From NCBI GenBank assembly GCA_040981125.1, contig JANRMQ010000001.1, positions 248,001 through 312,000 of the forward strand: a stretch of DNA of 64,000 nt, read 5' to 3'. Below the pieces are notes generated by a model. That model searched no databases. It was not told where the DNA came from and saw only the letters and a program-made list of their open reading frames with translations. The translations under genes were made by a program, and so were the position numbers. This DNA is from DASSBQ01 sp040981125. GTDB taxonomy: Bacteria; Nitrospirota; Nitrospiria; Nitrospirales; Nitrospiraceae. Below are positions 1 through 8,023 of this stretch, piece by piece (position 1 is the stretch's first letter; every line of letters begins with the position of its first letter).

Positions 1-174
1 ATTTCTCATGACAAGCCATAGCAACCCCCTGCTCTTTATTCAAGAGGGCGAAGACTTCGCCGTTCAATCCTTTATGGTGAGAATCTCTACCGTACTCGCG
101 GTGAGCATGTGGCCGGGGCCGGACATTCAGCCACAGTCGAGGGCAAACGGAGCGGAGATGATTGTCAGCGCGCC

Positions 175-402
175 CTATTCTTCGTTCCCGTTCAGGAACA
201 CACTCACCGCCCGCGGCTGTCTGCATGCGCGGGTGCCGGGCACTTGAACCTTCGGTTGAAAACGGTTCTCCAGGATGGTGGTATCCTCCACACATCCACA
301 ATTGATGCAGCGCCTTATCTCGAGCCAGACTTGACTCGTACCTTCGGCACAGTTGATCACGGTCTCCGCGCTCATCAACCCATTACATCGTTTACAGCTC
401 AT
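175..402 (-). CDS. small zinc-ribbon protein, 75 aa
   Basis: A short protein with two CxxC pairs (Cys3-Lys-Arg-Cys6 and Cys32-Ile-Asn-Cys35), spaced as in a zinc ribbon that binds one metal ion. The ATG follows an AAGGAA ribosome site. The first 40 residues resemble the protein at 2554..2763: a C-G-G/N-L core, then an R-C-x-N-C-G segment followed by acidic residues. The tail is basic and Pro-rich without a domain. There is no catalytic motif, so a role in protein or nucleic-acid binding is only a guess. It stands alone on the minus strand. Confidence 0.6.
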   Translation of the reverse strand: MSCKRCNGLMSAETVINCAEGTSQVWLEIRRCINCGCVEDTTILENRFQPKVQVPGTRACRQPRAVSVFLNGNEE

Positions 403-1104
403 TCGGGTATTCCTTCACGCAAACTCACGGACAATAACTTCGTTGCCACTTCCCGACAATCACCGCCATATGACCAAGCAACAATGCAACAATTAGTCCA
501 TCGAGCGAGGGTCAGTGACCGTACGCCAATGTCCATGAAATTGGGAGTTCCAAGCATTGCGCTTACAGACTCGGACAAATGCTCGGACTATTCGCACCAT
601 GCGCCGGGTGCGCATTCGCTCGAAATCCGACTTGTCGGTTGTAGCAGACCTTCACTCAACGCAACGATCGGAGTCGACTGCAAGAAGCAAACAACGATGT
701 ATTGGAAGGAGGTGGTGGAGAGACTACATCGGGCACGGAGACTCAGCTATAGAAGAAGCTCGGTCTCCATCCGATCCGGCTATCATCGACCCAAATTTTC
801 AATCGCGAGAGTCGGATCGCCGGCAAAGACATTGGCGGCCCATACCAAGAGAGCCGTCAATACCAACAACCCCCACATCAATTCCCGATCTCCCCATCTC
901 GCATTTGCCCAAAGTTTATGCTTCATCCTGTTGCCCCTGGGTGTGAGTTCAATGGCCACAGTACAACGCAACGGGCATGCCACCATCGAATTGGTACGGA
1001 TTCCGAAAGATTTTTAGTGGAAGAAGGGCAAAAAATGAGCGATCCCGCACGTTTCGCACTGTGCGAAATGAACGATACAGGATAGTCAGGCAATCACACC
1101 GACT
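403..1104. other. 700-bp stretch with little coding content
   Basis: Plus-strand open frames cross this stretch but their translations are low-complexity, rich in Arg, Ser and His, and lack start-site signals, so I do not call them. The only candidate gene is the small minus-strand membrane peptide at 783..926. No RNA gene, repeat or clear terminator was seen. Confidence 0.4.
783..926 (-). CDS. possible 47-aa single-span membrane peptide
   Basis: The frame can begin at the ATG at 926, preceded by an AGGGG element about 6 bases upstream. It codes for a charged N-terminus (MKHKLW), then a hydrophobic run of about 18 residues (W-G-L-L-V-L-T-A-L-L-V-W-A-A) ending in A-N-V-F-A-G, which could be a membrane anchor or a signal peptide with an Ala-x-Ala-type end. 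Only about a dozen residues follow. An upstream in-frame start would give 67 aa but has no ribosome site. No family is recognised, and the call rests on the start site and composition alone. Confidence 0.35.
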   Translation of the reverse strand: MKHKLWANARWGDRELMWGLLVLTALLVWAANVFAGDPTLAIENLGR

Positions 1105-2094
1105 TTATCCATAGGGATGGGGGACACTTCCTTGCATCTTGACCCGGCCGGAGAATCGCGGCGCCGATCGCCCGGCAAGCTCGTCCGGCATCCGCACAAT
1201 GAGCGTGGAGCAAGGGGCTAGACGCAACAACGTCCGCCATGGCAACCCCGATCGACCTGCATACCTATGTTTGCGATCGGATCCGTGCAGCATCAATAAA
1301 TCGAAGTTCAGTCCTTCTCTGAGCAGAACGGTCGAGGGATTTTCCCGCGATGTCCGCCCCGTCACCCGAAGAAGCGGCCCGCTCAAGGAACGCACCATCC
1401 GGTTCACGAAGAACCAGGCGTTGCCGGCAGCCGTATTCTTCCAAAACCGCACCGACAGAGGCCCTATGGGTTCCCTTCGCTGCGATGGAGGCAGCAGGCA
1501 CAGAACCGTCAACTCAGCGGCTTCCTTGAAGGGAAAGGCGCGCAGCCATCGTTCCAATGCGACCATATCTTCGGCCTCCTGGACGAGCGCCAGCACCCGC
1601 ATGGGACTGTTCCAGGGTTTTCTCACCACCAAAGTCGAACAACCGGCATTCAAACAGAGCCGATGCGAGACGCTGCCTATGGTCCGGTCAAGATCTTCGC
1701 CTGCGCCTCGCTGTCCCACCACGATCAGCGCTGCGCCGACGGCCTGCGCGGCCTCGGCTACGACGTTCACCGGAGCCCCGGCGGTACAGATTTCTCGGAT
1801 AGACAGGTTGTTCTTCTGAATGAGTGATGACACCCATTTCAGGCTGCGGCTGGCTGAGGCGACGGACATTTCCTGGTGACGATTGGCAGGCATGTACCAT
1901 CGAGATCTGCCGCCGTCATTCTGCACCCGGGATTCATGCGCGGCGGTCTGAAGCGCATGGACCAGGACCAGTTCATCCGGCGCGTATAACGACGCGATGC
2001 GACGGACGCCCGCCAGTGAATCACCGGACCAGTCCACTCCCGCCACGACTCGAAACGGCCGTCGGCGATGAGTCGCTTCATCCTTGTTTACCAT
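1105..2094 (-). CDS. tandem-domain universal stress protein
   Basis: A cytoplasmic protein of 329 aa with two UspA folds. Domain 1 (about residues 14-158) opens with V-V-A-G-V-D-W-S and carries the ATP-binding signature V-V-G-Q-R-G-A-G near residues 125-132, followed by G140-S141 and a closing strand T-L-V-V-R. Domain 2 (about 163-310) keeps the fold but its glycine loop is degenerate, so it may not bind nucleotide. The ATG lies inside ATGGTAA, overlapping the stop of the response-regulator gene by 7 bases, which implies translational coupling. A longer frame runs upstream through that gene and is rejected as overlap. Such proteins help cells survive stress; the signal is unknown here. Confidence 0.85.
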   Translation of the reverse strand: MVNKDEATHRRRPFRVVAGVDWSGDSLAGVRRIASLYAPDELVLVHALQTAAHESRVQNDGGRSRWYMPANRHQEMSVASASRSLKWVSSLIQKNNLSIREICTAGAPVNVVAEAAQAVGAALIVVGQRGAGEDLDRTIGSVSHRLCLNAGCSTLVVRKPWNSPMRVLALVQEAEDMVALERWLRAFPFKEAAELTVLCLLPPSQRREPIGPLSVRFWKNTAAGNAWFFVNRMVRSLSGPLLRVTGRTSRENPSTVLLREGLNFDLLMLHGSDRKHRYAGRSGLPWRTLLRLAPCSTLIVRMPDELAGRSAPRFSGRVKMQGSVPHPYG

Positions 2095-2492
2095 TGCGCC
2101 TGAACTCCGACTCGTTCCCCGGCCGTCTTCCAACAAGCCATCCGCAAGGCGCGCAGCACCTCGTCGGTGCCGAACGGTTTTTCGAGATAGCCCGATGCGC
2201 CCTGCTCCAATACCGGATCGCGAAGATCGCCGGTGACGCCGGACATGAGGACGACAGGCATTCCGGGAGCCGCCGTTCGGCAATAGGCCAAGATGTCGAA
2301 TCCGGTCGTTCGCGGCATCTCCACATCCGTCAATATCACGTCAAACCGTCTTTTCATCATTTCACCGAACGCTTCTTCTCCCCCTGCCGCCGTATGCACA
2401 CTGTAACCGTCCTGAGCCAACACGAGACACAGCAGCAGTCGAATTTGTTCATCATCGTCCACGACGAGGATACGTTTCCCATATCCGTCCAC
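2088..2492 (-). CDS. single-domain response regulator (CheY-like)
   Basis: A 134-aa receiver domain with no output domain. The acidic pocket is D12-D13-D14, the phospho-acceptor is D56 in the segment L-T-D-V-E-M-P, the switch serine is S84, and the conserved lysine is K105 in the E-K-P-F turn. It should be phosphorylated by a histidine kinase, none of which lies in this window. Its stop overlaps the start of the universal stress protein, so the two are made together, linking a phosphorelay to stress survival (inference). The last 20 residues are a divergent tail. Confidence 0.9.
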   Translation of the reverse strand: MDGYGKRILVVDDDEQIRLLLCLVLAQDGYSVHTAAGGEEAFGEMMKRRFDVILTDVEMPRTTGFDILAYCRTAAPGMPVVLMSGVTGDLRDPVLEQGASGYLEKPFGTDEVLRALRMACWKTAGERVGVQAQW

Positions 2493-2553
2493 GGCAATTC
2501 CTTTCTTCCATCACGTCAATGGACCAGCAGTGGTGGTCATTCTTGATTACGTG

Positions 2554-2763
2554 TCACCACACCGTCATCACCCCGCCGCTTGGCGAATCCACGGCTCGCG
2601 CGCAATGCCGGAGGGCCGGGTGATGGCGCCGATTGGCATGGATTACCGCATCCTCACGATTGCCGCAATTGACGCATCGCTTCGGATGATCTGTCTCCTC
2701 TCCTTGCAGGTCGGCGTAGGATCGGTCCATCACAATCAAACCGCCACAACGCGCGCATCGCAT
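2554..2763 (-). CDS. small zinc-ribbon protein, 69 aa
   Basis: Two metal-ligand pairs are visible: C-A-R-C at residues 3-6 and C-V-N-C at about 33-36, each followed by glycine. The start was set to the ATG at 2763 because AGGAGG lies 6 bases upstream; the TTG further upstream would place the ribosome site inside the gene. The N-terminal layout matches the 75-aa protein at 175..402, so the two are probable paralogues. Function unknown. It sits upstream of the response regulator on the same strand with a gap of about 60 bases. Confidence 0.65.
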   Translation of the reverse strand: MRCARCGGLIVMDRSYADLQGEETDHPKRCVNCGNREDAVIHANRRHHPALRHCARAVDSPSGGVMTVW

Positions 2764-2985
2764 GAGCATCCTCCTTTTCGACAACGGGGCATCATGACCG
2801 CGGAGATCCTGCAGAATCGATGAACTTTCTTATCAGCAATGCTCATGCCATTGCGTTGCACGCGATTATGCCTAGGAATAGAGAGGATTCAGCAAGGCGT
2901 GACGCGATCACGGAGCGCATCCGCACAACACGCACTGTGCAGACCGTTTCAACGGACGGTTCCTCACGGTGACGACAGCCCGGCG

Positions 2986-3879
2986 CTATCGTGATTCCAG
3001 ATCCTCGGAAGGCAACCTCCGCGGTTGATCCATGCTGCCGGGATTCAGCAGCAACGGCATGCCGAGTTTGTCCGGAAGCAGCACAAACTTGGAGTTTTGG
3101 CTGTCATACAGTTTGAATTGCAGATAGGCCGGCGTGATGGTCTTGGCGATCGTTTCTTGAGCCTTCGCTTGACCGGCTGCTCTGATGCGCACCCCTTCGG
3201 CTTCGCCTTCCGACCGGATGCGAATCGCGTCGCCTTCACCCCGCGCGCGGCGACGTGCGATTTCGGCATCTTTCTCCGCGATGGTTAATTCAAATTCCTT
3301 TTGTTCTTTCTCTTGCTCCTTCGCCTGTTTCCGCTCGACTGCTTCCAAGACAATCTTCGCCAGTTCAATTTCGGCCAGCGCCACACTCGCGATCTCGAGA
3401 TGTCGTCCTTTCAATTTATCGACCACGACCGCTTGGACCTTGCTGGCGATTTCCGTACTGTTTTCCGGCACCGTGACCATCGCATAACCGGAGACGACGC
3501 TGCGGACGGCGGCCAACAGTTCAGGTTTCACCACGCGCGGGTAAAAATCCGCTCCGATCTCTTGCGCCAAAAAATATACTTCTCCCGGGATCGGCCGCAT
3601 GATCACGGCGGTCCGTAGCTTCACCAACAGATCGTCCGAACTCAGCGCATCGACGGTTTCGGTATAGCTCTGCCATCGGATATCGTATACATAGACATCG
3701 TTCCACGGGGCTCTCCAATAGAATCCGGCCTGCAGAGGTTCCGAAGACAAACCTTCGGTGAACGGATGCCAGAACAAGCCGCGCTGTCCCGGTTGCACGC
3801 TGGTGCCGGCACAGCCGGCAGTCAAAAGCAGCAAAACGAATAAGAGCGATGGAACGATCGCGGTCGGTCGGTAATGCAT
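2986..3879 (-). CDS. SPFH/prohibitin-domain lipoprotein
   Basis: A 297-aa protein. The signal sequence ends in a lipobox L-T-A-G-C (Cys23), so it is probably lipid-anchored in the outer or inner membrane. A prohibitin-like SPFH domain follows (about residues 30-190), then a charged coiled coil with K-E-Q-E-K-E-Q and Ala/Glu/Gly-rich repeats (G-E-G-D-A, G-E-A-E-G) typical of the band-7 family. These proteins form large membrane-associated rings that guard proteases or organise microdomains. Most bacterial members have a transmembrane hairpin rather than a lipobox, which makes the anchor unusual. AGGAGG precedes the ATG, and it lies 17 bases downstream of the small lipoprotein gene. Confidence 0.85.
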   Translation of the reverse strand: MHYRPTAIVPSLLFVLLLLTAGCAGTSVQPGQRGLFWHPFTEGLSSEPLQAGFYWRAPWNDVYVYDIRWQSYTETVDALSSDDLLVKLRTAVIMRPIPGEVYFLAQEIGADFYPRVVKPELLAAVRSVVSGYAMVTVPENSTEIASKVQAVVVDKLKGRHLEIASVALAEIELAKIVLEAVERKQAKEQEKEQKEFELTIAEKDAEIARRRARGEGDAIRIRSEGEAEGVRIRAAGQAKAQETIAKTITPAYLQFKLYDSQNSKFVLLPDKLGMPLLLNPGSMDQPRRLPSEDLESR

Positions 3880-3896
3880 GGCAGCCTCCTGTAAGA

Positions 3897-4268
3897 CTAT
3901 TTCGGGATTGTGCTTTCGGTTCGAGCCGGCTCGGAGGGGAGATACCCGGAAGGCGAACCATACTCATCGGCGAGGCGTTGCCGATCCTCTGCTTCCTGCC
4001 GATAATATTCACCAAGCAGACGAGCGCCGGCGACCCAGTCTGATTCTTCGCCGAACAACGGGCGATACGCCGTGGCGCGTTGCGCCATTTCATCCGCCTT
4101 TTGTCGAAGCATGATGGCTTCCTTTTTGTAGAATTCGCTCAGGGCCCGCCGGTCGGCGGTCGTTTCAGGCGCGTTAAAGTCCAACGGTTTGGGAGAGGCG
4201 CTGCATCCCTGAAGGCCGAACGTAGAGATCAGGACCGCAACAAACAGCCGTATCAGAGCGTGGAACAT
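3897..4268 (-). CDS. small lipoprotein of unknown function
   Basis: The start was placed at the ATG at 4268 because an AAGG element lies about 8 bases upstream; a longer start has no such signal. The first 22 residues form a signal peptide ending in G-L-Q-G-C (Cys22). The mature part of about 100 aa is helical and rich in Arg, Glu and Ala (R-Q-K-A-D-E-M-A-Q-R), and probably folds as a short helical hairpin. It precedes the SPFH lipoprotein by 17 bases in the same direction, so they likely form an operon and may share a complex. No family was recognised. Confidence 0.75.
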   Translation of the reverse strand: MFHALIRLFVAVLISTFGLQGCSASPKPLDFNAPETTADRRALSEFYKKEAIMLRQKADEMAQRATAYRPLFGEESDWVAGARLLGEYYRQEAEDRQRLADEYGSPSGYLPSEPARTESTIPK

Positions 4269-4767
4269 GAATGGACCTTCAGACGCCATATTGGCTCCGG
4301 TCTTCGGCAGGATGGTGAGAAGCCCCTCCAGCGTTGTTAGCGCTCAGAAGCTCCGCAGCCCAGCGGGGGTGTGAATAGCAATTGTCGGTCCGGGCATGTT
4401 GAACCGGTCGCCGATGGACCTTCTAGGACAATGCATCATGATCTCGCATCGTTCCGGATGCTATTATTTCAACAATGAACCCAAAATCCGATCGACCATC
4501 ACACCGGATCGAGTTCGCACAGTGCGGCCAGTGCGTAACCGCGCGCTGCGAGGCGTGGATGAAATCAATGCGGACTCTTTCAATCATTGAATCGATCGTT
4601 TACACTTCCGCGTCGATGGTTGATGAGACGCCCGTCGAAAGCACACACCTGTTTGCCGCCCGCGCATGGTTTCCACCCGCACTTGAACTTCCTTTCGAGT
4701 CTTTCATGACAACCCTTTCAATCACCAGGCGATCGTTTCGGCGAGTCCATAGCAGAAAGGCGACCTC
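4269..4767. other. 500-bp intergenic region between divergent operons
   Basis: This region separates the minus-strand lipoprotein pair from the plus-strand efflux operon. Short plus-strand frames exist but have no ribosome site and no family likeness. The most notable element is the palindrome and possible promoter at 4578..4606, listed separately. Nothing else was recognised. Confidence 0.4.
4578..4606 (+). promoter_or_regulatory. possible efflux-operon promoter with palindromic operator
   Basis: Positions 4579-4591 read TTCAAT-C-ATTGAA, a perfect 6-base inverted repeat around one base. A weak -35 (TTTCAA, 4578-4583) and -10 (TACACT, 4601-4606) with a 17-base spacer overlap it. A repressor bound there would block transcription of the pump. 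No regulator gene is adjacent, so this is a suggestion only. Confidence 0.25.
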
Positions 4768-7700
4768 ATGGTCCGCGCGGCCCTGAAGAATCCTTTCGCC
4801 GTCGTCGCCATCAGCTTGATCATCGTCATCCTCGGCATCGTGTCGTACCAGAAGATGGTGGTGGACATTTTTCCCGAGATCAACATGCCGGTCGTGGCGG
4901 TGGCCACGTTCTACAAAGGCATGGGGCCGTCCGAGATCGAAGGCGCCATTACGCTTCGTCTGGAACAGGCCTTTTTACAGGCTTCCTACATCGAACACAT
5001 CGAATCGCGATCCCTTCCCGGCGCCAGCCTCATCAAAATTTATTTCCATTCGTCTTATGATGTGAACGCCGCGGTGGCCGAAATCACGAGCCTCACCTAT
5101 TCCAATCTCCGTTATCTCCCCCAGGGGGTGTTTCCGCCGATCATCATCAAATTCGGAGCGGCGAGTCTGCCGATCGCCGTTCAAACCACGAGCAGCGCCG
5201 CCATGTCGGAAAAGGAGGTCCGTGATCTGGCCTACTTCAATGTGCGGCCGCAGTTGGGCGGAGTGCCGGGCATCGCCTTCCCGACCACATTCGGCGGGAC
5301 CGTCCGTCAAATCACGGTGTTCTTGGATCCGGCCCTCATGTTGGCGCGGGGCATCTCCACGCACGACATCGTCAATTCGGTCAACGCGCAGAGCCTGTTG
5401 CTCCCCGCCGGGGGCGTCAAGATCGGCGATTTTGATTACAACGTCTATACCAACAGCATGATCAAAGTCGTCGACCAGATGAACGACATCCCGATCAAGG
5501 TGGTCAACGGAGTCCCGATTTTTCTCCGAGACGTCGGCAAAGCCGTGGATTCCACTATGGTGCAGGTCAATGTGGTTCGCATCAACGGCAATCGCGCCGT
5601 CTATTTGCCGATCCTCAAGCAGGCCGGAGCCAATACCATTCAGGTTATCGACGGCGTCAAGAACGCGCTTCCGAATCTCGTCGGAATCCCCCGCGATCTC
5701 ACGGTCAAACTGCTGTTCGATCAATCACTCTACATTCGTCAGGCCATTCAAACGCTGGAGCATGAAGGACTCCTCGGAGGAGGCCTCGCGTGTCTCATGG
5801 TCTTGCTGTTCCTGGGGAGCCTCCGCTCGACGGTCGTGATCGCGATGGCGATTCCTTTGTCGGTGACCGCGGCCTTCATCGGACTCTACTTTACCGGCCA
5901 TTCGATCAACGTCATGACATTGGGCGGTCTGGCGTTGGCCGTCGGACGGCTCGTCGATGACGCCATTGTCGTGGTGGAAAATTTTCACCGGCATATCGAT
6001 ATGGGGAAAACCTCTGCGCAGGCCGCCGGCGACGCGGTCAGTGAAGTGGCGATGCCCATGCTGATCATCACGATTACCGTTTTTCTTGTGTTCCTGCCGA
6101 TCGCCTTCTTTACCGGCGTCATTAAATTCCTCTTCGTCCCGCTGGCCTTGACCGTGGCCTACGCCATGATGGCGTCCTATTTCGTGGCGCTTACGGTGGC
6201 CCCGGTGTCCATGGCCTGGCTCATGCGCAGGCACGGCGCGCACGGAAAGGCCCATACCGGCAAACAAGGCATCTGGTCCGCTTTCTGGAATCGCCTGAAT
6301 CTCTTCGATCCGTTCGTAGACCGCTACGTCTCGGTTTTGAAGTGGGGGCTCCGGCACAAGGCGGTCGTGATCATTGCTGTCACCGCCGTGTTTGCCGGGT
6401 CATTGCTCATGGCCCCGCTCCTTGCAACCGAATTCTTCCCCAAAGTGGACGCCGGGTCCTTCATCTTGAATGTGTCGGCGCCGGAAGGGACCAGAATCGA
6501 AAAGACGGAGGCCATTATCGCGAAGATTGAAGATCTGATCCGCCGACAGATCCCGGAGCATGAACTCGATCAGATCGTTTCCAACATCGGACTCCCGCAG
6601 GGATGGATGGTCCTGTACTCGCCGGTCAACGGTCCTCACCAAGCCTTTGTGCTCGTCAGCCTGACGCGAGAGCATCGGACCAAAACGGACGATATCATTG
6701 CGCGATTACGCGGAACGCTTCATCAGGAATTGCCAGGCCTGAAGTTCAGCTTCCAGACGGGCGGTATCGTGAGCGATGTCATCAATGCGGGGTTGCCTGC
6801 GCCGATCGATATCAAAGTCAGCGGTCCCAAATTGGCCGAGTTGGCGGAGACGGCGGATCGCATTCGGGACGCGGTTGCCGTGATCCCGGGAACGGCGGAT
6901 GTGCAGGTCCGGCAAGGCATGGATTACCCCGAGATTCATCTCGATATCAACCGCGCCAAAGCCGCCTATGTCGGACTGAACGTACGCCAGGTCGTCACGG
7001 ACTTGATCACCGGACTCGCCTCCAACGTCACACTGAATCCGGGTTATTGGATCGATCCCCGCACGAATAACGCCTATTTTGTCGTTACGCAATTTCCCGA
7101 GCAATTGCTGGTCGAATTCGACGACTTCCTCAACCTGCCGCTGGTCGGAACCCAGGTCGACCATCCGGCGACCGCGAGCATCGGCGGGAATCTCTTGAGG
7201 GGCAGTTCCCTGGTCCTCTCGCAGACGCCCTTTCCTGAGCGGCCGCGTCTGCCGGGCGTCACGAGGAACGGTGGGACGCCGATCGTCTTGCGCGATCTCG
7301 TCGATGTCACGCGCCGCACCGGGCCGGAAGTCGTGGACCATCACAATCTCCAGCGGACCATGGATGTTCTCGTCAGCGTTCCGGGAAATGATCTGGGACA
7401 TGTCGCCGGAGCAGTCGAGCGCGCCGTCGGAGGTCTGACCATCCCCAACGACGTCAAGGTCACCTTGAAAGGCGAGGTCGACAGCATGCGCGCGGCCATG
7501 AAGGGGTTCGCCGGAACACTTCCGCTCGCCATGGTCTTAATCTATCTGGTGATGGTGGGATTATTCCGCTCCTGGATGGACCCGTTCGTCATCATGTTCG
7601 CGGTCCCGCTCGGTTTCATCGGGGTCATCTGGATGCTCCTGGCGACCGACACCTCCGTCAACGTTGAGTCGCTCATCGGCACGCTGATGATGATCGGGAT

Positions 7701-8022
7701 CGTCGTCTCCAACAGCGTTCTGCTCGTGGATTTTGCCAACCATCGGCTGCAAGAGGGCATGCCGTTGGAAGAGGCCGTCGTCGAAGCGGGACGACTGCGC
7801 ATTCGCCCGATTCTCATGACGTCCCTCGCCACAATCATCGGCCTCGCTCCAATGGCGCTGGGGCTTGGAGAAGGCAGCGAGGCGAATATGCCGCTCGCTC
7901 GCGCCGTGATCGGCGGATTAGGGGTTTCCACCGTCATGACTTTGCTGTTTATTCCTGTCCTGCATGCAACGCTGCGGAGGCGGTCGTCCCACATTCGGGC
8001 ATCGGAACCGAAGGGAACTTGA
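4768..8022 (+). CDS. RND-family efflux pump, inner-membrane subunit
   Basis: A 1084-aa AcrB/HAE-type transporter. The N-terminal membrane helix is followed by the periplasmic start P-E-I-N-M-P-V-V. The fourth helix carries the proton-relay motif V-D-D-A-I-V-V-V-E-N, and the C-terminal half holds the matching helices (I-G-I-V-V-S-N-S-V-L-L-V-D-F). Two large periplasmic loops give the expected internal repeat. It would export drugs, organic acids or lipids using the proton gradient; the substrate cannot be told. The lysine usually seen in helix 10 of AcrB is Asn here, as in several other RND branches. AAAGG precedes the ATG. The fusion protein starts 2 bases after its stop. Confidence 0.92.
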   Translation: MVRAALKNPFAVVAISLIIVILGIVSYQKMVVDIFPEINMPVVAVATFYKGMGPSEIEGAITLRLEQAFLQASYIEHIESRSLPGASLIKIYFHSSYDVNAAVAEITSLTYSNLRYLPQGVFPPIIIKFGAASLPIAVQTTSSAAMSEKEVRDLAYFNVRPQLGGVPGIAFPTTFGGTVRQITVFLDPALMLARGISTHDIVNSVNAQSLLLPAGGVKIGDFDYNVYTNSMIKVVDQMNDIPIKVVNGVPIFLRDVGKAVDSTMVQVNVVRINGNRAVYLPILKQAGANTIQVIDGVKNALPNLVGIPRDLTVKLLFDQSLYIRQAIQTLEHEGLLGGGLACLMVLLFLGSLRSTVVIAMAIPLSVTAAFIGLYFTGHSINVMTLGGLALAVGRLVDDAIVVVENFHRHIDMGKTSAQAAGDAVSEVAMPMLIITITVFLVFLPIAFFTGVIKFLFVPLALTVAYAMMASYFVALTVAPVSMAWLMRRHGAHGKAHTGKQGIWSAFWNRLNLFDPFVDRYVSVLKWGLRHKAVVIIAVTAVFAGSLLMAPLLATEFFPKVDAGSFILNVSAPEGTRIEKTEAIIAKIEDLIRRQIPEHELDQIVSNIGLPQGWMVLYSPVNGPHQAFVLVSLTREHRTKTDDIIARLRGTLHQELPGLKFSFQTGGIVSDVINAGLPAPIDIKVSGPKLAELAETADRIRDAVAVIPGTADVQVRQGMDYPEIHLDINRAKAAYVGLNVRQVVTDLITGLASNVTLNPGYWIDPRTNNAYFVVTQFPEQLLVEFDDFLNLPLVGTQVDHPATASIGGNLLRGSSLVLSQTPFPERPRLPGVTRNGGTPIVLRDLVDVTRRTGPEVVDHHNLQRTMDVLVSVPGNDLGHVAGAVERAVGGLTIPNDVKVTLKGEVDSMRAAMKGFAGTLPLAMVLIYLVMVGLFRSWMDPFVIMFAVPLGFIGVIWMLLATDTSVNVESLIGTLMMIGIVVSNSVLLVDFANHRLQEGMPLEEAVVEAGRLRIRPILMTSLATIIGLAPMALGLGEGSEANMPLARAVIGGLGVSTVMTLLFIPVLHATLRRRSSHIRASEPKGT

Positions 8023-8023
8023 T

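Noticed and set aside
47..61. 7-base inverted repeat with a single-base centre near the left edge
   Set aside because: No T-run follows and no gene end lies beside it; such short palindromes occur by chance.
109..1017. A 302-codon plus-strand open frame near the left edge
   Set aside because: Low-complexity Arg/Ser/His-rich translation, no ribosome site, and it overlaps a better-supported zinc-ribbon gene on the other strand.
2095..2283. N-terminal extension of the universal stress protein
   Set aside because: It would overlap the response regulator by nearly 200 bases; the ATG in the 7-base overlap is better placed.
4975..8000. Several long minus-strand frames inside the RND gene
   Set aside because: They mirror the codon periodicity of the pump gene, and their Asp/His/Arg-rich translations are typical antisense shadows.
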